Of a stretch of 64,000 bases of DNA, positions 53,893-61,072 are shown piece by piece. Location: positions 1,054,001-1,118,000 of the forward strand of contig CAVUQC010000007.1 in assembly GCA_963743575.1 (NCBI GenBank), in the 5' to 3' direction. The DNA comes from DASUPK01 sp963743575 (GTDB lineage: Bacteria; Actinomycetota; Thermoleophilia; Solirubrobacterales; 70-9). Positions within the stretch are counted from its first letter, which is position 1. Each line of letters begins with the position of its first letter. Both the position numbers and the translations under genes were made by a program. The notes under the pieces were generated by a model, which saw only the letters and a list, made by a program, of their open reading frames with translations, ran no database searches and was not told the origin of the DNA.

Positions 53893-54492
53893 CTAGCAGT
53901 CCGCCGCGGAGAACCTCAACACCGGATGCAGCTCGATCGCGTTCGGGGCCATGCCGGTCTGACCGTGGGGAATGTCGAAGAAACCGACTCCGGTCAACGT
54001 CGCATAGCCGCTCAACCGCGTGAAGCGGCTGGAGGAGGGCTGACCGCATGCAGCCATCAGCTTCGCCCGACTCTTGGCCATCGCCGCCTTCTTCGGCGAG
54101 GAGGCTGCACCGTTGCAGGTCGTGTCGGGGAACTCGGTGATCATCGTCTTCGACGGCTTGCCGGGAAGGGAGACCACCAGGTGGATGTCTTGGTCGTCTT
54201 CCAGCTTCATCTCGAGCAGTTGAGCCTTCACCCGCCAGGTCGTGGTCTCCACCCCCTTGATCCGCTTGGTGTCGGGGCCGACATCAGGATGGGGTTTCTT
54301 GCGGAGCCGGCAGATCGAGGTCTTCTTCGGCTTGAACTTGACCAGGCGCTCACGCTTGTCGGAGAGGGTCTTGACAGGCGATCGCTCCTCACCGCACTGC
54401 GTTGCGCCGCTGGCGACGGGCGCGGCCGCGCCGATGCTCCGGACCGCGATTAGGCCGGTCAGCAGCGTCCCGAGGATCAGAATCGGCGCCAT
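53893..54492 (-). CDS. Secreted hypothetical protein of the array
   Basis: The 199-aa protein has an N-terminal hydrophobic segment (about 3-25), then VKTLSDKRERLVKFKPKKTS, a beta-rich core WRVKAQLLEMKLEDDQDIHL, LVVSLPGKPSKTMITEFPD and a C-terminal LSGYATLTGVGFFDIPHGQT. The core pattern recurs in uncharacterised bacterial secreted proteins, possibly nuclease-like; four Cys may form disulphides. It runs in the direction of the left-facing sites, between A10 upstream and B8 downstream. Confidence 0.68.
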   Translation of the reverse strand: MAPILILGTLLTGLIAVRSIGAAAPVASGATQCGEERSPVKTLSDKRERLVKFKPKKTSICRLRKKPHPDVGPDTKRIKGVETTTWRVKAQLLEMKLEDDQDIHLVVSLPGKPSKTMITEFPDTTCNGAASSPKKAAMAKSRAKLMAACGQPSSSRFTRLSGYATLTGVGFFDIPHGQTGMAPNAIELHPVLRFSAADC

Positions 54493-54604
54493 CGCACGGC
54501 GCGACCCTAACGCGAAGAAGCCCCGGAATGGGGCCTCTCCCTACTCCTGCCGTCCAGGGCGGCCACTGGCGCGAGAGGCTAGGTCAAGTCGTATCGGGAG
54601 CGTC

Positions 54605-54635
54605 GCTTCTCGTCCAAAGTAGCTACTCCGCGAGC
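54605..54635 (-). repeat. Site A10 with a residual SnoaL tail
   Basis: Minus strand: CGCGGAGTAG (54632-54623), a degenerate copy of the SnoaL end CGGAGTAG, then A10 (54620-54605) ACTTT-GGACGA-GAAGC. No SnoaL gene is attached, so tail and A site have stayed together without the gene. Confidence 0.65.
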
Positions 54636-54690
54636 CTGGTTCGGGGACGGGAACCACGGAACATCCGTTTCAGGTGCCCCCGACCGAGAC

Positions 54691-55278
54691 TCAGTGCTTC
54701 TTCTTGCACTTCTTCTTCTTCGCGAACTGGGCGTCGGACTTCTTGCCCTTCTTCGTCTTGCACTTCTTCTTGGCCGGCGCGCTGCACCCGGGTATCGGGC
54801 CAACAGAGCGTTGCCCGGTTACGGAATATTTCCCTGTATCTCCTGTCGCTCCGGTGGGAAGAATCGACATGTCCCCGGTGAATGAAGGTTGATTGGGGGA
54901 AAGGACAAAATTGAATATGTAAATCCCATTGCTGGTTTGGTCCTCGAGGTGCACATTGGCGCCTTCGGCCTCACTCCCGTTGACCACCCCGCTGTACTTG
55001 CCGGGGTCCAAGACGTTGGGGGGGCTAGGGGTGGAAAGGATGCCCTGAGGAATGCCCCCGTTTGGGCCGGGACCACAACTTTCGTGGACTTGAATAAGGC
55101 GGCTGTTATAGACCCGCCCCGGCTCACATGGAAATTCCCCGCTGCCGGAGGTGCAGGTTGGGGTGATGGTCGCACCGATGAAAGTGGCGGGGAGGCCAGT
55201 CGTTGCGGCCTGAGCGCCGGCGGCCGGGAGCAGGGTCACGGCGCCAAGCGCCAGAGCGAGCTTGAGTCTCGTTGACAT
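54691..55278 (-). CDS. Secreted hypothetical protein with Lys-rich tail
   Basis: The 195-aa protein has a clear signal peptide (STRLKLALALGAVTLLPAAG, cut after AQA), a beta-rich body with three Cys (TCTSGSGEFPCEPGR, ESCGPGPNGGIPQG) and a strongly basic tail (PAKKKCKTKKGKKSD, KKKKCKKKH). No family recognised. GGAGG lies before the ATG at 55278. Flanked by B9 upstream and the tail-A10 module downstream. Confidence 0.68.
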   Translation of the reverse strand: MSTRLKLALALGAVTLLPAAGAQAATTGLPATFIGATITPTCTSGSGEFPCEPGRVYNSRLIQVHESCGPGPNGGIPQGILSTPSPPNVLDPGKYSGVVNGSEAEGANVHLEDQTSNGIYIFNFVLSPNQPSFTGDMSILPTGATGDTGKYSVTGQRSVGPIPGCSAPAKKKCKTKKGKKSDAQFAKKKKCKKKH

Positions 55279-55398
55279 CAATTCCTCCGTCTGTGAGCAG
55301 CTCTGAGAACTGCCTGGCCCCCGTCTCGCACTCCCCCAAGACCCGCGTAGTAGACCCGCGTGGGGTACGGATGTCAATAAGCACTTTTCGAGGGTCCT

Positions 55399-55458
55399 GC
55401 TTTCCATGCAAAGCACCGCCGTTTCTCGTCCAGAGCGGGTCGTTTCTAACTACTCCGA
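55399..55458 (-). repeat. Sites A11 and B9 with a residual SnoaL tail
   Basis: Minus strand: TTTTCGGAGTAG (55461-55450) tail remnant, A11 (55436-55421) GCTCT-GGACGA-GAAAC, then B9 (55414-55399) GCTTT-GCATGG-AAAGC. The neighbouring genes are not SnoaL. The 248-bp gap 55279-55526 holds this module and the promoter of the next gene, nothing else seen. Confidence 0.7.
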
Positions 55459-55526
55459 AAACCCGAACTACGCCGGAAAACTCATCGCCGCCTCGGCCAG
55501 GCCGTCCCTCGTAGGATGGTCTTGAG

Positions 55527-55973
55527 ATGGCCGAGGGCAATGGACTGACCCTGAGCCTGGAGCGGACTTTGAGCGCCCCACGGGAGGTCGTATACAGGGC
55601 GCTGACCGAACCTGATGAGCTCGCGAAGTGGTGGGGTCCGAAGGGCTTTACTTCTCCGAGCCTGGACTTCGATCCGCAGGTCGGGGGCAGCTATCGGATC
55701 GCGATGCAGCCCCCGGACGGCGAGCTGTTCCATCTGTCAGGAGAGTTCAGGGAGGTCGAACCCCCCAGCCGCCTGGGGTACACGTTTCGATGGGATCCAC
55801 CTAATCCGGATGACCGTGAAACGGTGGCGACGCTGGAGCTTGAGGCTCTGGGTGATGAGACCAAGGTCGTTCTCACCCACGGCGAATTCTCCACCGAGGA
55901 ACGCCTCTCCCTCCACGAAGGAGGCTGGACCGACAGTTTTGACCGCCTCGGGCAGCTGTTCGGCTCGGACTAG
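55527..55973 (+). CDS. SRPBCC / AHSA1-type ligand-binding protein
   Basis: The 148-aa START-like protein has LERTLSAPREVVYRALTEPD, WWGPKGFTSPSLDFDPQVGG, GYTFRWDPP and LTHGEFSTEERLSLHEGGW, the AHSA1 pattern. It should bind a hydrophobic ligand or act as a stress co-factor. TAGGAT (55512-55517) is nine bases before the ATG, so it is probably leaderless. It runs opposite to the site orientation here, between A11-B9 and A12. Confidence 0.85.
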   Translation: MAEGNGLTLSLERTLSAPREVVYRALTEPDELAKWWGPKGFTSPSLDFDPQVGGSYRIAMQPPDGELFHLSGEFREVEPPSRLGYTFRWDPPNPDDRETVATLELEALGDETKVVLTHGEFSTEERLSLHEGGWTDSFDRLGQLFGSD

Positions 55974-55983
55974 CTCCGGTCCC

Positions 55984-55999
55984 CCTTTTCGTCCAAAGC
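55984..55999 (-). repeat. Site A12
   Basis: Minus strand GCTTT-GGACGA-AAAGG. The adjoining TGTCGGACCAC (56012-56002) resembles a worn SnoaL tail. No B site accompanies it. It lies ten bases after the SRPBCC stop. Confidence 0.7.
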
Positions 56000-56087
56000 A
56001 GTGGTCCGACACTCGGCGCGCACCCCCGTTCTCACGCCGCGCCCCGTCTCGCGGCTGAGCCGCGATCCGCAAAGCTCACTCGTTACC

Positions 56088-56762
56088 GTGCACCTACCGA
56101 TTCAGCAAATGCCTGGAAACCGAGTGCGTAAGAACCCCTACTACGAGCTCACCGACCTAGAGGAGATCAGGCGCCTGATCCGCGAGAACCCGTGGGCGAC
56201 TCTCGTCTCCAACCCGTCCACCGGCCTGGTCGCTTCGCACTACCCGATCCTGCTCGAGGAGGATCGGGAGGACATCTCGATCGTCACGCACGTGGGACGG
56301 CCCGACGAGACGGTGCACGAGCTCGGCGAGCACGAGCTGCTCGTCATCGTCCAGGGCCCCCACGGCTACATCTCATCGAGCTGGTATGGCGACCACATCG
56401 AGGTTCCGACCTGGAACTTCATCGCCGCCCACCTCTCCGGCGTGCCGGAGATCCTCGAGCCAGATGAGAATTTCGAAGTTCTGACCCGGCTCGTAGACCA
56501 CTTCGAGCGCCACGTCACGAACCCGCGCCCCCTCGACGCCACTTCGGAGGTTGCGGCCGATGCCAGCAGGGACAGCCGGGGCACGATGGGACTGCGGCTG
56601 GTCCCTACGAGGATCGTCGCCAAGCGGAAGATGAGCCAGAACAAGTCGCCCGAGATCGTCGAGACCGTGCTCGGCGAGCTCGAGGGCGACGGACCGTATG
56701 CGAGCGCGGAGTTGGCCCGCGAGATGCGGCTTGTGCACGACGCAGGCCGTGAGCCGGAGTGA
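56088..56762 (+). CDS. PaiB-family FMN-binding transcriptional regulator-like protein
   Basis: The 224-aa protein has KNPYYELTDLEEIRRLIREN, PWATLVSNPSTGLVASHYPI, YISSSWYGDHIEVPTWNFIA and AHLSG, the pattern of PaiB/FMN-binding split-barrel proteins. Relatives in Bacillus affect protease and sporulation genes; the function here is not known. GTG 56088 is chosen as start; ATG 56109 is possible. It runs against the site orientation, between A12 and the A13-B10 pair. Confidence 0.82.
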   Translation: MHLPIQQMPGNRVRKNPYYELTDLEEIRRLIRENPWATLVSNPSTGLVASHYPILLEEDREDISIVTHVGRPDETVHELGEHELLVIVQGPHGYISSSWYGDHIEVPTWNFIAAHLSGVPEILEPDENFEVLTRLVDHFERHVTNPRPLDATSEVAADASRDSRGTMGLRLVPTRIVAKRKMSQNKSPEIVETVLGELEGDGPYASAELAREMRLVHDAGREPE

Positions 56763-56786
56763 CGTTGCGCCACGGCTCGCGACACA

Positions 56787-56829
56787 TATCGCTTTCCATG
56801 CAAAGCGATAGCCGCTTCTCGTCCAAAGC
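56787..56829 (-). repeat. Sites A13 and B10
   Basis: Minus strand A13 (56829-56814) GCTTT-GGACGA-GAAGC, then B10 with perfect nine-base arms TATCGCTTT and AAAGCGATA (56787-56810) around GCATGG. The outer four pairs (TATC/GATA) differ from every other site yet remain fully complementary. The 240-bp gap 56763-57002 holds this pair and the Kelch promoter region. Confidence 0.85.
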
Positions 56830-57008
56830 AGCGCTTTTCTGGTCATCACCCGCAGCCGCCTTAGCCGCTGCTTTCACGCGAACCCGGGCATGCTTCGAGT
56901 AGCTGAACTCAGCGCTCCTCTGGTTGGAATTGAGCACCCACGCCGGCTGGCGCATCCCTGCGAGGCCTGGCGCGAGTGCATTAGGGTGGGCTCCGGGGAG
57001 AGTTGAAA

Positions 57009-58346
57009 GTGCGTCTGAAGAGAAAGCTGGGAGTGGTCCTGCTGGCGCCGCTGGCGGGAGTGGTCCTGTTCGCGGCGATCGCGATTGCCGCCGGCGATAC
57101 CCCGGGGAGCTTCTCTGCGACCGGCTCGATGGGCGTCAAACGCCAGTTCCCCGCCGCCGCCCCGCTCCCGGACGGCCGGGTGCTGGTCGCCGGGGGCATC
57201 GACGACGTCGACAACCTGCAGAGCGCGGAGGTCTTCAACCCGGCGACCGCGAGCTTCACCCCGACCGGCTCGCTGGGCGTTAAGCGCGCCGAGCCCGCCG
57301 CCGCCCCGCTCCCCGACGGCCGGGTGTTGGTCGCCGGGGGCTTCGACGGCGCCAGCTTCCTACAGAGCGCGGAGATCTTCAACCCGGCGACCGGCACCTT
57401 CACCCCGACCGGCTCGATGGGCGTCAAGCGCTACGGGCCCGCCGCCGCCCCGCTCCCCGACGGGCGGGTGTTGGTCGCCGGGGGCTACGACGGCGCCAGC
57501 TCCGTGCAGAGCGCGGAGATCTTCAACCCGGCGACCGCGAGCTTCACCCCGACCGGCTCGATGGCCGTCAGGCGCCAGGGCCCCGCCGCCGCCCCGCTCC
57601 CCGACGGCCGGGTGCTGGTCGCCGGGGGCAGCGACGGCGCCAGCGCCCTGCAGAGCGCGGAGATCTTCAACCCGGCGACCGGCACCTTCACCCCGACCGG
57701 CTCAATGGGCGTCAAGCGCCAGTTCCCCGCCGCCGCCCCGCTCCCCGACGGCCGGGTGCTGGTCGCCGGGGGCTTCGACGGCGTCAACAACCTGGAGAGC
57801 GCGGAGATCTTCAACCCGGCGACGGGGAGCTTCACCGCGACCGGCGCGATGGCCTCCAAGCGCTACGGTCCCGCCGCCGCCCCGCTCCGCGACGGGCGGG
57901 TGCTGGTCGCCGGGGGCGGCGACGGCGCCGACAGGCTGCAGAGCGCCGAGCTCTTCGCCCTCGCGCCGCGGGCCCCGTTCAGGTTCAGGCTGCACGGCAA
58001 GAGGCTGATCTTCACTACTCCGGTGGCGGGCGCGGTTACCGTCAGCGACGCAGCCGCCGCGCCGCGGTCGGCGGCCACGTCGGCAAAGAAGAAGAAGCGA
58101 AAGCGAGGGCCGGCGCTCGGGCCCTCGAGCGCGAGCGGCGGCCCGGGCGAGATCACCGTCGTCCTAAGGCTCGCCGGCAAGGCGAAGGAGCTCTTTAAGG
58201 CTAAGGGCAAGGCAAAAGTGCTTGCGAAGATCGCCTTCACTCCCAGCGGCCAGTGCGCGGCGGTGGTCTTCAAGTCCTGCTATGACGCCGGCACGGAGAC
58301 CGCAAAGCTGAAGATCAAGAAACCGAAGCGCAAGCGGAAGAGGTAG
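57009..58346 (+). CDS. Secreted Kelch-like beta-propeller protein
   Basis: The 445-aa protein has a signal peptide (RLKRKLGVVLLAPLAGVVLF to about residue 30), six near-identical 49-residue Kelch-like repeats (core PDGRVLVAGG, then SAEIFNPATG) and a C-terminal domain with a Lys/Arg tail (KKKKRKRG, KPKRKRKR). Six blades would build a propeller binding protein or sugar ligands. The DNA of the repeats is also nearly identical (about 147-bp units), so they are recent or gene-converted. GTG 57009 is preferred; TTG 57003 is possible. Confidence 0.8.
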   Translation: MRLKRKLGVVLLAPLAGVVLFAAIAIAAGDTPGSFSATGSMGVKRQFPAAAPLPDGRVLVAGGIDDVDNLQSAEVFNPATASFTPTGSLGVKRAEPAAAPLPDGRVLVAGGFDGASFLQSAEIFNPATGTFTPTGSMGVKRYGPAAAPLPDGRVLVAGGYDGASSVQSAEIFNPATASFTPTGSMAVRRQGPAAAPLPDGRVLVAGGSDGASALQSAEIFNPATGTFTPTGSMGVKRQFPAAAPLPDGRVLVAGGFDGVNNLESAEIFNPATGSFTATGAMASKRYGPAAAPLRDGRVLVAGGGDGADRLQSAELFALAPRAPFRFRLHGKRLIFTTPVAGAVTVSDAAAAPRSAATSAKKKKRKRGPALGPSSASGGPGEITVVLRLAGKAKELFKAKGKAKVLAKIAFTPSGQCAAVVFKSCYDAGTETAKLKIKKPKRKRKR

Positions 58347-58471
58347 CCGGCCGGCGACCAAGGCCACTCAGGGTCCGAGGCGCTGCTCCCTTTCCAACAG
58401 AAGAGGCGCCTCGCAGCTGACGCGGCTGGTGACCCTCTTGCGCGAGAAGCGAGCGTTGATGGAAAACCGCC

Positions 58472-58554
58472 GCTTTCCATGCAAAGCAGTAGCCCCTGAC
58501 TCGTTCTCAGGGCTGTGTTAGCCGACTAAGAAGCGATGGGGGCGGGGCCGGCTA
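58472..58554 (-). repeat. Right terminal inverted repeat with site B11
   Basis: Read on the minus strand it runs from the ftsH-like stop TAG through CCATCGCTTCT, CCCTGAG, AACGAGTCAGGG to site B11 (58487-58472, GCTTT-GCATGG-AAAGC), matching 47461-47544 with small gaps. It closes the cassette region. Confidence 0.8.
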
Positions 58555-60165
58555 CTCGGCGGGCTTCTCGGGCTCGTCCGGCTTGGCGTGCTGCGGCATC
58601 AGGGCACCCGTTGAGCGAGAGCGATCTCGAGCGATCAGCTTCCTCGCCTCGGACTGGTCATCCTCGGGCAGGAAGGTGCGACGCAGGTCGTGCGCGTCGA
58701 AGATCTCGTCGAGATCCTCGCGGGTGAGCGTCTCGTGCTCGAGTGCGTTGCTCGCCAGGTCATCGAGGCAGCGCCGGTTGACCTTCATCAGCTGGCGAGC
58801 CCGCGCGTAGGCCATGTGCGCGAGCTCCTGAGCGTTCTCGTCGACATCGCGACGGGTGCGGTCGGACATCGCGTAGTCGCCGGTCGGCTGTGCGAGCGGG
58901 GCGCTGTCCGGCGGGCCGTGAGAGACCGTCATGCCGAACTCGGTGACCATCTGCACGCAGATCTTCTGGACGCGGGCCAGGTCGTCGGCGGCACCGGAGT
59001 AGGCCTCGTCGAAGACCTCCTCCTCGGCGGCTCGGCCACCGAGGAGGATCACGATCTCGTCCATCAGCTGCTTGCGGGACCGCAGGTAGCGGTCCTCGCT
59101 CGGCGAGTGTGCGACGAAGCCGAGTGCCGGACCGCGAGGAACGATGCTGAGGATCTCGGGCGGGTCGAGGCCGCAGAGACGGCGGCTGAGCGCGTGCCCG
59201 GCCTCGTGGTAGGCGACGATCCGGCGCTCGCCCTCGGTCAGGCGGCGGGACTGCTGCGAGCCGACGGACTGGCGGAGCAGGGCCTCGTCCAGGTCCTCGC
59301 GCTGGATCGCCATCTGCCCGGCGCGCCCGGCGATGATCGCCGCCTCGTTCAAGGCGTTGGCGAGCTGGGCGCCCGTGAGCCCTGTGGTCTTGCGAGCGAC
59401 GTCGGTGAGGTCGATCGTGTCCGCGAGCACCTTGTCCCTGGCGTGAGAGCGGAGGATCGCCTCGCGCCCGTCGCGATCCGGTGGCGCCACCAGGACCTGC
59501 CGGTCGAAGCGCCCGGGGCGCAGGAGCGCCTTGTCGAGCTTGTCGATCTGGTTCGAAGCGGCGAGGACGATCACGGTCCCGGGATCGCGCTCGAAGCCGT
59601 CCAGCTCGACGAGCAACTGGTTCAGGGCCTGTTCGCGCTCGGAGGTTCCGCCATCACCGCCGCCGGAGCTCCTGTGGCCGCCGACGGCATCGAGCTCGTC
59701 GATGAAGATGACCGCGCGCCCGGAGTTGCGTGCCTCCTTGAAGAGGCGCCGGATCCGCGCGGCGCCGCGTCCGACGAACATCTCGACGAAGCTCGAGCCG
59801 GAGGCGGCGAAGAAGTCAACGCCGGCGTGTGCGGCGACGGCGCGGGCCAGCATCGTCTTGCCGGTGCCGGGTGGTCCGTAGAGCAGCACCCCTCGCGGTG
59901 CCCGTGCGCCGAGCGCCTCGAAGCGCTTCGGGTCCTTGAGCCACTCGGCGACGTCCACCAGCTCCTCCTTGGCGGCGTCCACCCCCTGGACCTCGTTCCA
60001 GAGCACCGGCTCGATGGAGCTCGCCTTGATCGTCTCCGGGCGAGTCGAGCCCATCGTGCTCCGCAGCAGGATGATGAAGACGGCCAGGATCCCGGCTGAG
60101 AAGGCCACCCCGAAGACCGGGTACCACGTGAAGAAGAAGTCAGGGATGGAAGCGAGCAGGGGCAT
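58552..60165 (-). CDS. FtsH-like AAA+ zinc protease
   Basis: The 537-aa protein has one N-terminal membrane helix (about 13-35), an AAA+ module with Walker A GPPGTGKT (97-104), VIFIDELDAVGG and the second-region RPGRFDRQVLV, and the protease zinc motif YHEAGHALSRR near residue 318. Classical FtsH has two helices and an outer domain of about 70 residues; here these are missing. It should degrade membrane and soluble proteins. A Pro/Glu tail ends it. Its stop is inside the right terminal repeat. Confidence 0.9.
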   Translation of the reverse strand: MPLLASIPDFFFTWYPVFGVAFSAGILAVFIILLRSTMGSTRPETIKASSIEPVLWNEVQGVDAAKEELVDVAEWLKDPKRFEALGARAPRGVLLYGPPGTGKTMLARAVAAHAGVDFFAASGSSFVEMFVGRGAARIRRLFKEARNSGRAVIFIDELDAVGGHRSSGGGDGGTSEREQALNQLLVELDGFERDPGTVIVLAASNQIDKLDKALLRPGRFDRQVLVAPPDRDGREAILRSHARDKVLADTIDLTDVARKTTGLTGAQLANALNEAAIIAGRAGQMAIQREDLDEALLRQSVGSQQSRRLTEGERRIVAYHEAGHALSRRLCGLDPPEILSIVPRGPALGFVAHSPSEDRYLRSRKQLMDEIVILLGGRAAEEEVFDEAYSGAADDLARVQKICVQMVTEFGMTVSHGPPDSAPLAQPTGDYAMSDRTRRDVDENAQELAHMAYARARQLMKVNRRCLDDLASNALEHETLTREDLDEIFDAHDLRRTFLPEDDQSEARKLIARDRSRSTGALMPQHAKPDEPEKPAE

Positions 60166-60230
60166 ATGGGGCGTCCACCCAACCTATCGGCAGGCGAGCG
60201 CCGTGCCTGAAGCAGATTTTGCTTCCGGGA

Positions 60231-60602
60231 CTACGCCTCCCCGTAGAGCATGACCTTGCTGGTGTCGTCCGGGTCCGCCTTGATCTGGAACTTCTTGCCG
60301 GGCTGGTAGGCGTTGACGGCGTCCTGGGTCAGGTACTGGTGGACGGTCGTGTCGTAGCTCTGGCCGTTCTCGAGCTCGACGCTGACCGCGAGGTCGTAGG
60401 CCTTGTTGACCGGATCGGACCCCTCGCCGGACTCGGTGACCGAGTTGATCGTGGCGGTGCCGGGCACGCCGTTTTGGTTCAGCTTCATCGCCAGGTTGGC
60501 GTACTCGACGTCGCCGGCTGAGGGGCTCATCTGGCCGCCTCCCCCTTGCATCGCCTGCTGAGCCTGCTCCTGGGCCTTCTTGATGTTGTCCATCAAACCC
60601 AT
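60231..60602 (-). CDS. Uncharacterised cytoplasmic beta-rich protein
   Basis: The 123-aa protein has an amphipathic N-terminal helix MDNIKKAQEQAQQAMQGGGG and a beta-barrel-like domain with MKLNQNGVPGTATINSVTES, SVELENGQSYDTTVHQYLT and YQPGKKFQIKADPDDTSKVM. Similar short proteins occur widely in actinobacteria without known function. It is divergent from the cyclic-nucleotide-domain gene. Confidence 0.72.
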   Translation of the reverse strand: MGLMDNIKKAQEQAQQAMQGGGGQMSPSAGDVEYANLAMKLNQNGVPGTATINSVTESGEGSDPVNKAYDLAVSVELENGQSYDTTVHQYLTQDAVNAYQPGKKFQIKADPDDTSKVMLYGEA

Positions 60603-60675
60603 CTGATGCTCCTCTTCCCGTGGTCTGTGGTGGACGTCTCACTCTATCCGAGCTTCTTTGGGATACGGTCGCGCT

Positions 60676-61062
60676 ATGGACGCAACTCAGCTGAAGCGCA
60701 TTCCGCTTTTTTCAGACGCCTCCGACGAGGATCTCGGGCAGGTCGCCGCCTTCGCGCAGTCAAAGGAGGTCCCGGAGGGAGAGGTGATCCTCGAGGAGGG
60801 TGGCTTCTCTCGCGAGCTGCTCGCGATCGAGGAGGGCACCGCGGAGGTGACCCGGGATGGCGAGAAGATCGCGGACCTGGGACCGGGCGACGTCTTCGGC
60901 GAAGCGGGGATGCTCGATGACTCGATGCGCAGCGCGACCGTGACCGCCACCTCGCGGCTGAGGCTGATCAGCCTCGGGCACTTCGAGGTGAAGCGGCTGA
61001 AGAAGGACGCCCCCGGCGTCTACGGCAGCATCGAGCAGCTCGTCGAAGAGCGCTCCGAGTAG
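60676..61062 (+). CDS. Cyclic-nucleotide-binding-domain protein
   Basis: The 128-aa protein is a single cNMP-binding beta-barrel: LKRIPLFSDASDEDLGQVAA, VILEEGGFSRELLAIEEGTA and the phosphate-binding cassette GPGDVFGEAGMLDDSMRSAT. The Arg/Ser of the cassette (RSAT) are present, so nucleotide binding is plausible. There is no DNA-binding domain. TACGGT (60664-60669) lies six bases before the ATG, suggesting a leaderless mRNA. Confidence 0.85.
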   Translation: MDATQLKRIPLFSDASDEDLGQVAAFAQSKEVPEGEVILEEGGFSRELLAIEEGTAEVTRDGEKIADLGPGDVFGEAGMLDDSMRSATVTATSRLRLISLGHFEVKRLKKDAPGVYGSIEQLVEERSE

Positions 61063-61072
61063 TCACCTGCAT

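Larger units (their letters stand above)
47461..58554. mobile_element. Candidate cassette-collecting element with tyrosine recombinase
   Basis: An 11.1-kb region is framed by imperfect inverted repeats (47461-47544 and 58472-58554). It contains 24 short dyad sites of two types, A (core GGACGA) and B (core GCATGG), one tyrosine recombinase and about 16 cargo genes, seven of them SnoaL-like. All 12 sites complete left of the recombinase (plus one A half-site) face right; all 11 beyond it face left. Most units have the plan B, promoter, gene, A. No other recombinase, transposase or phage gene is present. Mobility is inferred, not shown. Confidence 0.55.

Noticed and set aside
48357..56829. A sites as intrinsic terminators
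   Set aside because: They follow stop codons and can fold, but stems are only 5-8 bp and no T tract follows in either direction.
47461..58554. CRISPR-like array
   Set aside because: The repeats are 16-28 nt dyads separated by whole genes of variable length, they occur in two orientations, and there are no cas genes.
47461..58554. Classical integron
   Set aside because: The recombinase lacks the IntI-specific insertion as far as I can see, there is no attI-like site by its start, the units carry their own promoters, and two different site cores alternate.
47461..58554. Prophage or IS-type transposon
   Set aside because: No structural, lysis, replication or DDE-transposase genes are present, and no target-site duplication was recognised at the ends.
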